From the NCBI GenBank assembly GCA_004296815.1, contig SCVT01000642.1, forward strand, positions 1-7,500: a stretch of DNA of 7,500 nucleotides. Direction: 5' to 3'. Shown here one piece after another: positions 1 through 6,112 of this stretch; the first letter of the stretch is position 1, and every line of letters begins with the position of its first letter. Source of the DNA: Reyranella sp. GTDB lineage: Bacteria; Pseudomonadota; Alphaproteobacteria; Reyranellales; Reyranellaceae. A model generated the notes under the pieces. That model ran no database searches and was not told the origin of the DNA. It worked only from the letters and a program-made list of their open reading frames with translations. The translations under genes and the position numbers were made by a program.

Positions 1-264
1 CCCAACAAGGGCGGCCTGCTGCGCCTGCTCAACGTCGATATCGGCCTGATCCTGCACGGCGAGCAGCACTTCGAGTACTACGCACCGGTCGTCGTCGGCG
101 ACAAGGTCACCTGCCAGGAGAAGGTCGTCGACATCTACGACAAGAAGGGCGGCGCGCTGTGGTTCGTCGTCCAGGAGATGGAGATGAAGGACCAGACGGG
201 CAAGCTGGTGGCCAAGGGCCGCGGCGTCACCGTCGTGCGCAACCCCGACGCAGCGAAGAAGTGA
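1..264 (+). CDS. MaoC-like hydratase/dehydratase subunit, N-terminal-type (FAS1_DH) hot-dog domain, 3' part only
   Basis: This is the last 87 codons of a gene that begins before the window; the frame is open from base 1 to a TGA. The fragment has the pattern of the MaoC N-terminal-type hot-dog fold: a HGEQHFEYYAPVVVGDKV stretch (fragment residues 20-37), then a strand ending in GKLVAKGRGVTVVR. In this family such a subunit often pairs with a second MaoC-type hydratase encoded next to it, forming a heterodimer that hydrates 2-enoyl thioesters (as in the mycobacterial HadA/HadB arrangement). That matches the complete MaoC gene 11 bases downstream. The usual catalytic region would lie in the missing part or in the partner, so activity cannot be judged. 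Substrate is unknown; a CoA thioester is inferred from the neighbouring dehydrogenase. Confidence 0.85.
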   Translation, partial: PNKGGLLRLLNVDIGLILHGEQHFEYYAPVVVGDKVTCQEKVVDIYDKKGGALWFVVQEMEMKDQTGKLVAKGRGVTVVRNPDAAKK

Positions 265-271
265 GGGAGGG
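265..271 (+). promoter_or_regulatory. Ribosome binding site of the second MaoC gene
   Basis: A GGGAGGG run lies four bases before the ATG at 276, immediately after the stop of the preceding gene. It decides the start: the open frame extends back to an ATG at 159, but that would lie inside the upstream gene and add residues unlike any MaoC protein. Confidence 0.8.
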
Positions 272-275
272 ACCC

Positions 276-698
276 ATGACAACCGCTCCGAAGTTCAGCG
301 ATATCAAGGTCGGCGACGAGCTCAAGCCGCTCGTCCTGCCGCCGGTCAGCCGCCACCAGCTCGCGCTCTATTGCGGGGGCTCGGGCGACCACAATCCCAT
401 CCACGTCGATTTGGACTTCGCCAAGAAGTTCGGTTTCAAGGACGTCTTCGCGCACGGCATGCTGTCGATGGCCTTCCTCGGCCGCCTCGTCACCTCGTGG
501 GTGCCGCAGAAGCAGGTCCGCGGGCTCGGCACGCGCTTCACCTCGATCACCTGGGTCGGCGACGTCATCACGGTGAGCGGCAAGGTCACCGGCAAGCGCG
601 AGGCGAACGGCGAGAAGCTGGTCGACCTCGAGGTCAGGTGCACCAACCAGAGCGGCCAGGACACGCTGCAGGGCAGCGCCACTGTGGCGCTGGCGTAA
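276..698 (+). CDS. MaoC family (R)-specific enoyl-CoA hydratase/dehydratase
   Basis: The product is 140 residues, the normal size of a single hot-dog-domain MaoC hydratase. It carries the family's hydratase signature at residues 36-45, SGDHNPIHVD, with the expected catalytic Asp38 and His43. This is followed by FAKKFGFKDVFAHGM, the segment that closes the active site. By family knowledge it adds water to a trans-2-enoyl thioester to give the (3R)-hydroxyacyl product, in the cytoplasm. It follows the partial MaoC subunit after 11 bases and precedes the dehydrogenase by 21 bases, so the three genes are probably one transcript. The upstream subunit is its likely partner and the dehydrogenase the likely next step. 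Whether the pathway is fatty acid, sterol or aromatic side-chain breakdown, or synthesis of a polyester precursor, cannot be told from sequence. Confidence 0.92.
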   Translation: MTTAPKFSDIKVGDELKPLVLPPVSRHQLALYCGGSGDHNPIHVDLDFAKKFGFKDVFAHGMLSMAFLGRLVTSWVPQKQVRGLGTRFTSITWVGDVITVSGKVTGKREANGEKLVDLEVRCTNQSGQDTLQGSATVALA

Positions 699-708
699 GA
701 CGGGAATC

Positions 709-714
709 AGGAGA
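709..714 (+). promoter_or_regulatory. Ribosome binding site of the SDR gene
   Basis: AGGAGA lies five bases before the ATG at 720. This is close to the ideal match and spacing, and it favours that ATG over the in-frame ATG three codons later. Confidence 0.75.
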
Positions 715-719
715 ACGAC

Positions 720-1544
720 ATGGGGCAGATGGATGGCAAGGTGGCGATCGTCACCGGCTCGGGCCGCGGCATCGGCAAGGAGATCGCGCTGCGCCTGGTG
801 CGCGACGGCGCCAAGGTGGTGATCAACGACATCGACGACGCGCCGGCCAAGGAGACAGTGGCCGAGATCATCAAGATGGGCGGCAAGGCCGTGGCCTGCA
901 ACGGCGACGTCGCCAAGCCCGATTTCGGCGACCGTATCGTCAAGACGGCGGTCGACGCCTTCGGCGACTGCCACGTGGTCGTGAACAACGCCGGCTACAC
1001 CTGGGACTCGGTCATCCAGAAGATGAGCGACGAGCAGTGGTACGCCATCCTCGACGTCCACCTGACGGCGCCGTTCCGCGTTCTGCGCGCCTTCCAGCAG
1101 CACTTCAAGACGGCGGTCGAGAAGGAGCGTGCCGAGGGCAAACGCATCGTGCGCAAGGTCGTGAACATCTCGTCGACCTCGGGCGTCAACGGCAATGCCG
1201 GCCAGTCCAACTACTCGGCAGGCAAGGCTGGCATCGTTGGTCTGACCAAGACGCTGGCCAAGGAGTTCGGCCGCTACGACGTCACCGTGAACGCCGTGGC
1301 CTTCGGCTACATCCAGACGCGCCTCACCCAGCCGCTCAGCCAGGGCGATGCCGGCGAGATCGAGGTCCAAGGCCGCAAGGTCAAGGTCGGCGTGCAGGGC
1401 GGCCGCATCGCCGCCATGAACCAGATGATCCCGCTCGGCCGCGGCGGCCTGCCCGAGGAGGCGGCCGGCTCGGTCTACCTCTTCTGCAGCCCCGACAGCG
1501 ACTATGTCAGCGGCCAGTGCCTGGTGGTGAACGGCGGGCTATAA
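720..1544 (+). CDS. Short-chain dehydrogenase/reductase (SDR), probable 3-hydroxyacyl-CoA dehydrogenase
   Basis: A 274-residue classical SDR acting on NAD(H) or NADP(H). The cofactor motif TGSGRGIG is at residues 12-19, NNAG at 89-92, and the catalytic triad residues Ser152, Tyr165 and Lys169 are in NISSTSG and NYSAGKAG. Asp37 at the end of the second strand suggests NAD preference (inference). The position usually held by a catalytic Asn is His114 (VHLTAPF), as in dehydrogenase domains of multifunctional enzyme type 2. Two insertions relative to a short FabG are visible: a charged segment at about 130-146 and a loop at about 217-240 rich in Gly, Lys and Val in the substrate lid region. It ends with the usual SGQCLVVNGG. 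As last gene of the MaoC operon, followed by a terminator, it most likely oxidises the 3-hydroxyacyl thioester made by the hydratase. A FabG-type reductase in the reverse direction is the main alternative. Confidence 0.92.
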   Translation: MGQMDGKVAIVTGSGRGIGKEIALRLVRDGAKVVINDIDDAPAKETVAEIIKMGGKAVACNGDVAKPDFGDRIVKTAVDAFGDCHVVVNNAGYTWDSVIQKMSDEQWYAILDVHLTAPFRVLRAFQQHFKTAVEKERAEGKRIVRKVVNISSTSGVNGNAGQSNYSAGKAGIVGLTKTLAKEFGRYDVTVNAVAFGYIQTRLTQPLSQGDAGEIEVQGRKVKVGVQGGRIAAMNQMIPLGRGGLPEEAAGSVYLFCSPDSDYVSGQCLVVNGGL

Positions 1545-1570
1545 AAGTGGCCTGACGGCAGACGGACTGA

Positions 1571-1596
1571 AGGGCGGCCCACAGGCCGCCCTTTTT
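1571..1596 (+). terminator. Intrinsic (rho-independent) terminator of the MaoC-SDR operon
   Basis: A perfect 9-bp stem, AGGGCGGCC pairing with GGCCGCCCT, has a four-base loop (CACA, 1580-1583) and is followed directly by TTTTT at 1592-1596. It lies 26 bases after the SDR stop. The reverse strand lacks a T run, so it works in the + direction only. Confidence 0.92.
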
Positions 1597-1612
1597 CTCA
1601 CGTGCGCTTCCG

Positions 1613-1621
1613 AAGGTAGGA
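1613..1621 (+). promoter_or_regulatory. Ribosome binding site of the FAD monooxygenase
   Basis: AAGGTAGGA lies six bases before the ATG at 1628. A competing ATG at 1621 is in another frame that does not encode the flavoprotein fold, so the site supports 1628 as the start. Confidence 0.6.
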
Positions 1622-1627
1622 TGGCGT

Positions 1628-2842
1628 ATGGCGTTTGGCTCCCTCGAGGTCGGCATCGTCGGTTGCGGTGTCGCCGGGCAGGCTGCTGCGAGTTTCCTCG
1701 CCGCGGCCGGCCATCGCGTCACCGTCATGGAGCGCTTCCGGCAGGCCGGGCCGGTCGGCGCGGGCCTGCTGCTGCAGCCCACCGGCCTCGCCGTCCTGCG
1801 CGCGTTGGGCCTGGAGGAGGCGGCGCTGGCCGGCGGCGCGCGCATCGACGGCCTGCTCGGGCTCAACCAGTACGGCACGACCGTCCTCGATCTGGCCTAT
1901 GGCGACCTGCACCCCGCCGCGTTCGGCCTGGGCATCCGCCGGTCCGCGCTGTTCGACCTGCTGCATGGCCGGCTGCTCACCTCCGGCGCGCGCCTATTGA
2001 CCGGCCTGGACATCGTCGACGTCGAACGCGACGGGCCGCGCGCGCTGGCCGTCGATGCGGGTGGCGGCCGCCATGGTCCGTTCGATCTGCTGGTCGTGGC
2101 CGATGGCGCGCATTCGCACCTGCGCGATCGCCTGATGCCCGAGGCCTGGGCACCGCTCTATCCCTGGGGCTGCATCTGGGCCACCGCGCCCGACATCACG
2201 GGCCTCGGCGCGCCGCGCCTGCTGCAGCAGCGTTTCGCCGGCTCGCGGCAGATGATGGGCGTGCTGCCGGTGGCGCGGGACGCCGTGACGATGTTCTGGA
2301 GCCTGCCGGCAGCGGCGCTCGAGCAGGACCAGCCGATCGATCTCGAGACGGTGCGCTGGCAGGCATTGAAGCTGTGGCCGCGGGCGGCGGCCCTGATCGA
2401 GCGCGCCGTCGACGACAATGCCTTCGTGCGCGCGACTTACCGGGACGTCTGGCTGCCACGCTGGAACGACGGTCCGGTCCTGTTCATCGGCGACGCCGTC
2501 CACGGCACCAGCCCGCAACTGGGGCAGGGCGCCAATCTCGGCCTGCGCGATGCCTATGCGCTCGACGCTTCCTTGCGTGATGCGAGCGACCTGAAGGCGG
2601 CCCTGTCGCTGTTCACGCGCCGGCGCCGGCCGGCCAGTCGCTTCTATCGCCAGGCCAGCCGTCTGCTGACACCGTTCTTCCAGTCCGACGGGGCGGCGCT
2701 GGCCATCCTGCGCGACCTCACGCTGCGCCACGCCTGCTATGCACCGATGACGGGATCGATGATGGCCGCCACGCTCGCCGGGCTGCGCCGCGGCTGGCTG
2801 TCGAGCGACGGGCTCGACAAGGACGGACGCTTCGTCCTCTAG
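1628..2842 (+). CDS. FAD-dependent aromatic/heterocycle monooxygenase (PHBH/UbiH fold)
   Basis: A 404-residue single-component flavoprotein hydroxylase. The dinucleotide-binding motif GCGVAG lies at residues 12-17 and leads to the acidic end of strand two (VMER). The DG motif (VADGAHSHLR, 157-166), which contacts both FAD and NAD(P)H, is present. The second FAD motif, FIGDAVHGTSPQLGQGAN, begins at about residue 286 with Gly288-Asp289. Length and order of motifs match the p-hydroxybenzoate hydroxylase and UbiH group, which use NAD(P)H and O2 to insert one oxygen into an aromatic or related ring. Substrate cannot be named. No signal peptide or membrane anchor is seen. The gene is separated from the MaoC operon by a terminator and only about 31 further bases, and it converges with the AraC gene, sharing the four bases CTAG so that both stop codons overlap. 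Confidence 0.92.
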   Translation: MAFGSLEVGIVGCGVAGQAAASFLAAAGHRVTVMERFRQAGPVGAGLLLQPTGLAVLRALGLEEAALAGGARIDGLLGLNQYGTTVLDLAYGDLHPAAFGLGIRRSALFDLLHGRLLTSGARLLTGLDIVDVERDGPRALAVDAGGGRHGPFDLLVVADGAHSHLRDRLMPEAWAPLYPWGCIWATAPDITGLGAPRLLQQRFAGSRQMMGVLPVARDAVTMFWSLPAAALEQDQPIDLETVRWQALKLWPRAAALIERAVDDNAFVRATYRDVWLPRWNDGPVLFIGDAVHGTSPQLGQGANLGLRDAYALDASLRDASDLKAALSLFTRRRRPASRFYRQASRLLTPFFQSDGAALAILRDLTLRHACYAPMTGSMMAATLAGLRRGWLSSDGLDKDGRFVL

Positions 2843-3639
2843 CCGCGTGATAGCGCCGCCCAGCGCCCGGGCGTCACGCCGAAGCGGGCGGCGAAGTGGC
2901 GGGTCAGGTGGCTCTGGTCGGCGAAGCCTGCGGCGGCCGCGGTCTCCGAGAGTGCCGCGCCGTCGGCGATCATGGCCTGTGCGCACATCAGGCGGCGGCC
3001 GACCTGGAAGCGGTGCGGCGAGGTGCCGAAGGCGTGCCGAAAGTGGCGGGCCAGCGCGAAGCGGTCGAGGCCGCTGACGCGTTCGAGCTCGTCCGATCCC
3101 ACGGTGCGGTGCGCTTCGGCCACCAGGAAGTCCCGCGCGCGTGTGACGGCGCGCAGGGCGACGGCGCGCCTCTTCTGCCGGCGGGCACCATCACCGCGCC
3201 GCTCCAGCAGCTCGGCCATGCGCCCGACGGTCGCGTCGGCGGCGAGCGGCTCCAGCGCCTGCGGAAAGTCGAGGAACGCCTCGTCGACGATCTCGGCCAT
3301 CGCGGCGTCGTCCGCCACCACCTCAGGCACGAAGGGCGGGCTGGCGCCGTCCAGCGCCCGCGAGACCGCGGCCGGATCGAGGTAGAGCATGCGGTAGGCG
3401 AAGGTGCCGCCTTCGCCGGCATGGCCGTCGTGCAACTCGTCGGGATGTAGCACCAGGATCTGCCGGGCGCGGCTGGCGCGCAGGCTGCCGCGATAGTGAA
3501 ACTGCTGCACGCCGTAAAGGGTGAGCCCGATTCCATAGGTCTCGTGCCGGTGCGGATCGTAGGCATGGCCGCCGAAGCGCGCGGCGAGGCGCTGCAGGCC
3601 GGCGGTGGGGCGATCGAGACGGATGCGGTCGGAAGTCAT
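2839..3639 (-). CDS. AraC-family transcriptional regulator with N-terminal cupin ligand domain
   Basis: A 266-residue AraC/XylS regulator. Residues about 10-100 form an AraC-type cupin domain, recognised by the PHRHETYGIGL stretch (29-39) and HPDELHDGHAG (65-75). Residues about 162-264 form the double helix-turn-helix DNA-binding domain, with helices around 182-203 (LARHF) and 229-252 (AAAAGFADQSHLTRHF) and the closing FGVTPGRW. The cupin would bind a small molecule and switch DNA binding; the ligand is unknown. The start at 3639 has no good ribosome binding site, but the protein begins at the usual place for this subfamily. It is divergent from the DUF2000 gene with 29 bases between starts, so joint control of both, with autoregulation, is the likely arrangement. 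Its stop overlaps that of the monooxygenase, which could be another target. Confidence 0.93.
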   Translation of the reverse strand: MTSDRIRLDRPTAGLQRLAARFGGHAYDPHRHETYGIGLTLYGVQQFHYRGSLRASRARQILVLHPDELHDGHAGEGGTFAYRMLYLDPAAVSRALDGASPPFVPEVVADDAAMAEIVDEAFLDFPQALEPLAADATVGRMAELLERRGDGARRQKRRAVALRAVTRARDFLVAEAHRTVGSDELERVSGLDRFALARHFRHAFGTSPHRFQVGRRLMCAQAMIADGAALSETAAAAGFADQSHLTRHFAARFGVTPGRWAALSRG

Positions 3640-3668
3640 GCACGAATGTTCAAGACGGGCGGTCCACC

Positions 3669-4097
3669 ATGCCCGATATGGGGTGCATGATCTACGAGAC
3701 CAAGACCGCCCTCGTCATGCGCCGGGACCTCGCCGCCTGGCAGATGGCCAATGTCGCCGCCTTCCTGGCCGGCGGCCTCGCCGGCACCCATGCCCACATG
3801 ATGGGCGAGCCCTACCGCGACGGCGCGGGGCGGGGCTACACCGCGCTGATCCGCGAGCCGGTGTTCGTCTATGGCGGCACGCTCGAGGAGCTGCGCCGCA
3901 CCCACCAGCGGGCACTGTCGCGCGAGCTGGTGCCGGCGATCTACATCGAGCCGATGTTCACCACGACGAACGACGCCGACAATCGCGCCGCGGTCGCCGC
4001 GGCGCCGGCCGATGCGCTGGACTTCGTCGGCATCGCCGTGCACGGGCCGCGCAAGACGATCGACAAGGTCGTGAACGGCCTCAAGTTCCTGTCCTAG
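3669..4097 (+). CDS. DUF2000 family protein (peptidyl-tRNA hydrolase 2-like fold), function unknown
   Basis: A 142-residue protein that I recognise as DUF2000. The N-terminal TALVMRRDLAAWQMANVAAFLAGGLAG (residues 13-38, about 26 residues) recalls the first strand and helix of the PTH2 fold, in which strand, basic residue and helix pack against each other. Further conserved-looking parts are REPVFVYGGT (62-71), an EPMFTTTNDADNR segment (94-106) and the final strand DFVGIAVHGPRKTIDKVVNG (118-137). No function is established for the family to my knowledge, and the tRNA hydrolase activity should not be carried over. Start is uncertain: ATGs at 3669, 3678 and 3687 are in frame, and the third has a GGGG run just upstream and would begin directly before the fold. 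The gene is divergent from the AraC regulator and runs 17 bases into the 3' end of the MFS gene on the other strand. Confidence 0.8.
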   Translation: MPDMGCMIYETKTALVMRRDLAAWQMANVAAFLAGGLAGTHAHMMGEPYRDGAGRGYTALIREPVFVYGGTLEELRRTHQRALSRELVPAIYIEPMFTTTNDADNRAAVAAAPADALDFVGIAVHGPRKTIDKVVNGLKFLS

Positions 4098-5262
4098 GCC
4101 TGAACAGGATCAGGCCCGACGCCAGCAGGTTCAGCGCCATGCAGACGGCGAGCGGCACGCCGTAGCCGCCGAAGCCGTCGCGCAGCACGCCCAGCAGGCC
4201 CGGACCGAAGGCGTAGAGGATCTGCACGATGGCGGTCGAGAGCGCGACGATCGCCGGGAACTCGTCGGACGTGTACTCGCGCTGCACGATCAGCGGCGAC
4301 AGGGTGATGTTGTTGCCCACCGAGAAGCCGTAGACGGCGCAGGCGCCATAGACCACGAGCGGCTGCTCGGCATAGGCGAGCACGGCGATGGCGCCGACTT
4401 GCACCAGGAACGAGATCGCCGAGGCGGCGCGCGGATCGAGCCGGTCGATGACGAAACCCAGCACAACCCGCCCGACCAGCGCCATAACCGCGTTGATGCC
4501 GACCGCGAGGCCGGGATCGATGCCGCTGCGCCCGGCCGTCAGCGGCACGAGATGGGTGAGGAAGCCGACTTGCGAGACCAGCACGAAGGCGAAGGGCGCG
4601 GAGATGCTCCAGAAGCGCCACTGCCTGAGCGGCGCCAACCGGCTCTGCCGGATCGCGGGCGGCTTGGGCGACAGCGGCCCCTTGCGCACGAACAGCGCGA
4701 CCGCGCCGCCGGCTACCATGATGCCGATGGCGACCAGCAGGCGCTCGGCGTCGGCGAAGCCCAGGCGCGGGATCGCGGCGAGCAGGGCCGGCGCCACGAC
4801 CAGGCCCGCGACCGTGGCGCCGCTCAGCGCGAGGTTTAGCGCCAGGCCGCGCTTGCGGTCGAACCACTGGCCGATCGTGGTGGCGATCGGTGCCACGCTG
4901 GTGGCGTTCCACCCTGGCGCCATGACGAGGTAGAGCGCCACGAGCTGCCACGGCTCGGTGACCGACGGCAGCAGCATCAACGCCGTCGCCGTGACGAAGA
5001 GGCCGGCCAAAAAGACCGTGCGCGGCCCAAAACGGCCGATCGCCTCGGCGATGCGCGGGAGAAGAAGGGCGCCCAGAACGTAGTGGGCCGTCACCACCGA
5101 GGAGATGAAGCCAGTCGACCAGCCGTGCGCCTTCTGCAGTTCCACCAGATAGGTACCGTGGGCATAGAAGCCGAAGCCCCAGGAGAAGACGGCGGACAGG
5201 AAGCAGGCGAAGACGACCCGCCAGGCGGCCGGCGACGTATCGGCGCCTAGGGGCGACGACAT
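4081..5262 (-). CDS. Major facilitator superfamily (MFS) transporter, monocarboxylate/oxalate-porter-like
   Basis: A 393-residue, strongly hydrophobic inner-membrane protein, the usual length for a 12-helix MFS carrier, with a hydrophilic central loop at about 193-213. The loop after helix 2 has a degenerate motif A (AIGRFGPR, 73-80), repeated in the second half as GFVIDRLDPR (269-278). The segment GQWFDRKRGLALNLALSG (131-148) is typical of the MCT and OFA-type porters, which carry small organic anions by proton-linked transport. Direction and substrate cannot be read from sequence. It is the last gene of the ArsR operon, starting 11 bases after the NTF2-like stop. No clear ribosome binding site precedes its ATG, so translation may rely on coupling to the upstream gene. 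Its stop codon lies inside the end of the DUF2000 gene on the opposite strand. Confidence 0.93.
   Translation of the reverse strand: MSSPLGADTSPAAWRVVFACFLSAVFSWGFGFYAHGTYLVELQKAHGWSTGFISSVVTAHYVLGALLLPRIAEAIGRFGPRTVFLAGLFVTATALMLLPSVTEPWQLVALYLVMAPGWNATSVAPIATTIGQWFDRKRGLALNLALSGATVAGLVVAPALLAAIPRLGFADAERLLVAIGIMVAGGAVALFVRKGPLSPKPPAIRQSRLAPLRQWRFWSISAPFAFVLVSQVGFLTHLVPLTAGRSGIDPGLAVGINAVMALVGRVVLGFVIDRLDPRAASAISFLVQVGAIAVLAYAEQPLVVYGACAVYGFSVGNNITLSPLIVQREYTSDEFPAIVALSTAIVQILYAFGPGLLGVLRDGFGGYGVPLAVCMALNLLASGLILFRPRTGT
4097..4116. terminator. Possible hairpin terminator between convergent DUF2000 and MFS genes
   Basis: A perfect 7-bp inverted repeat, GGCCTGA and TCAGGCC, with a six-base loop begins at the last base of the DUF2000 stop codon. 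There is no T run on either side, so it is not a standard intrinsic terminator. On the other strand it lies inside the last codons of the MFS gene. It could stall or stabilise the DUF2000 transcript end; this is inference. Confidence 0.3.
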
Positions 5263-5273
5263 CGGCGGTGCGG

Positions 5274-5636
5274 TCAGGAGCGGCTGACGTGCGCCGAGAC
5301 GCAGCGCCAGCCGTCGGCCTGGAGCTGCCAGTCGTCGGTGTACCAGCCGGCCCCCTGGCTGCCGTCGGGCTTGATGTAGCGCGTGCGGGCGTGGATGACG
5401 GCGAAGTCGCCCAGCAGGCGAACCTTCACGTCGTGCTCTTTGATGTCCTTCACCACCGAGCCGCGCCCGATCTGCGCCAGGAAGGCCGCGCGGTCGAGCC
5501 GCGTGCCGTCGGGATTGATGTTGCAGAAATCCTGCGCGAGATGGGCGTCGAACCAGGCCACGTCGGCCTGGTCGACCGAGCGTACGTAGGCGCTGTTGAG
5601 CGTCTCGAGTTCGGCGAGATGGCGTTCGCGGCTCAT
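5274..5636 (-). CDS. NTF2-like protein (DUF4440/SnoaL-like)
   Basis: A 120-residue protein with the cone-shaped NTF2-like fold typical of DUF4440. The segment DVAWFDAHLAQDFCNINPDG (25-44) and the end WYTDDWQLQADGWRCVSAHV (98-117) are characteristic. Members bind small hydrophobic ligands, and some are enzymes (ketosteroid isomerase, SnoaL) while most have no known activity; no catalytic assignment is possible here. The start at 5636 forms an ATGA overlap with the stop of the SRPBCC gene, with a GAGGGC ribosome binding site at 5642-5647, five bases upstream. The same frame stays open upstream to 5990, but that part is antisense-like shadow of the SRPBCC gene. Place within the operon suggests a role with the SRPBCC protein and the transporter, perhaps on the same ligand. 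Confidence 0.85.
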   Translation of the reverse strand: MSRERHLAELETLNSAYVRSVDQADVAWFDAHLAQDFCNINPDGTRLDRAAFLAQIGRGSVVKDIKEHDVKVRLLGDFAVIHARTRYIKPDGSQGAGWYTDDWQLQADGWRCVSAHVSRS

Positions 5637-6112
5637 GCGTTGCCCTCGACCACCTTCTCGTTGAGCTGCGAGAAGGAGCTGGTCCAGCCCTCCTGGTGGC
5701 TGCGGCAGTATTCGTCGGAGTGGAAGTCGGCCTGGGTGAAGCTCACTTCCGTCCGGCCGTCCTGCTCCGTGAAAGTCACGGTGACGACGGTGGTCGGCGT
5801 CAGCGTGCCGTTGGCGCGCACCCAGGAATGGGTGAAGACCAGCCGCTCGGGCGCTCGGATCTCGCGGTAGGTGCCGACCTCGGTCTGCACTGCGCCGGTC
5901 TCCTCCTCGCGGATGCACATGCGCCAGGCGCCGCCTTCGCGCAGGTCGAGCGCGCAGGACAGCAGGCTGAAGCCGCGCGGCGCCCACCACAGCTTCATGC
6001 GCTCCGGCTCGACGAAGGCGCGGAAGACTAGGGCGCGGGGCGCCTGCAGCACGCGGTTCAGCGTGAACTCGCGGCGCAGCGGAAGGGCTTGCTCACTTGC
6101 TCTTGCGGGCAT
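5633..6112 (-). CDS. SRPBCC family protein, AHSA1-like (START-related ligand-binding fold)
   Basis: A 159-residue protein of the AHSA1 branch of SRPBCC, recognised by APRALVFRAFVEPERMKLWWAPRGF (about 24-48) and the closing helix GWTSSFSQLNEKV (143-155). The fold forms a deep hydrophobic cavity for a small ligand. In bacteria it is very often encoded next to an ArsR-type repressor, as here, but the ligand and role of such pairs are generally not established. It does not imply Hsp90 activation, which belongs to the eukaryotic namesake. Its start lies 20 bases inside the ArsR gene, preceded by a GAGG at about nine bases, and its stop overlaps the next start in ATGA, so the three genes are translationally coupled. 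Confidence 0.9.
   Translation of the reverse strand: MPARASEQALPLRREFTLNRVLQAPRALVFRAFVEPERMKLWWAPRGFSLLSCALDLREGGAWRMCIREEETGAVQTEVGTYREIRAPERLVFTHSWVRANGTLTPTTVVTVTFTEQDGRTEVSFTQADFHSDEYCRSHQEGWTSSFSQLNEKVVEGNA

Noticed and set aside
135..1370. A 411-codon open frame on the - strand opposite the MaoC and SDR genes
   Set aside because: It is antisense to three well-recognised genes. Its product is rich in Ala, Asp, Leu, Arg and Val with no domain, typical of reverse-frame openness in GC-rich DNA.
371..1555. A 394-codon + strand frame overlapping the MaoC and SDR genes
   Set aside because: Its Arg/Gly-rich product has no known fold, and it runs through two genes with clear motifs in other frames.
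3648..3653. TTGAAC on the - strand as a -35 element for the AraC gene
   Set aside because: A -10 at normal spacing would fall inside the AraC coding sequence, downstream of its start.
4094..4951. A 285-codon - strand frame inside the MFS gene
   Set aside because: It is a frame-shifted shadow of the transporter, Arg/Ala-rich without hydrophobic segments.
5637..5990. Upstream extension of the NTF2-like frame to give a 238-residue protein
   Set aside because: The extra part is the SRPBCC gene read in another frame, Arg-rich and featureless. A good ribosome binding site and the ATGA overlap support the start at 5636.
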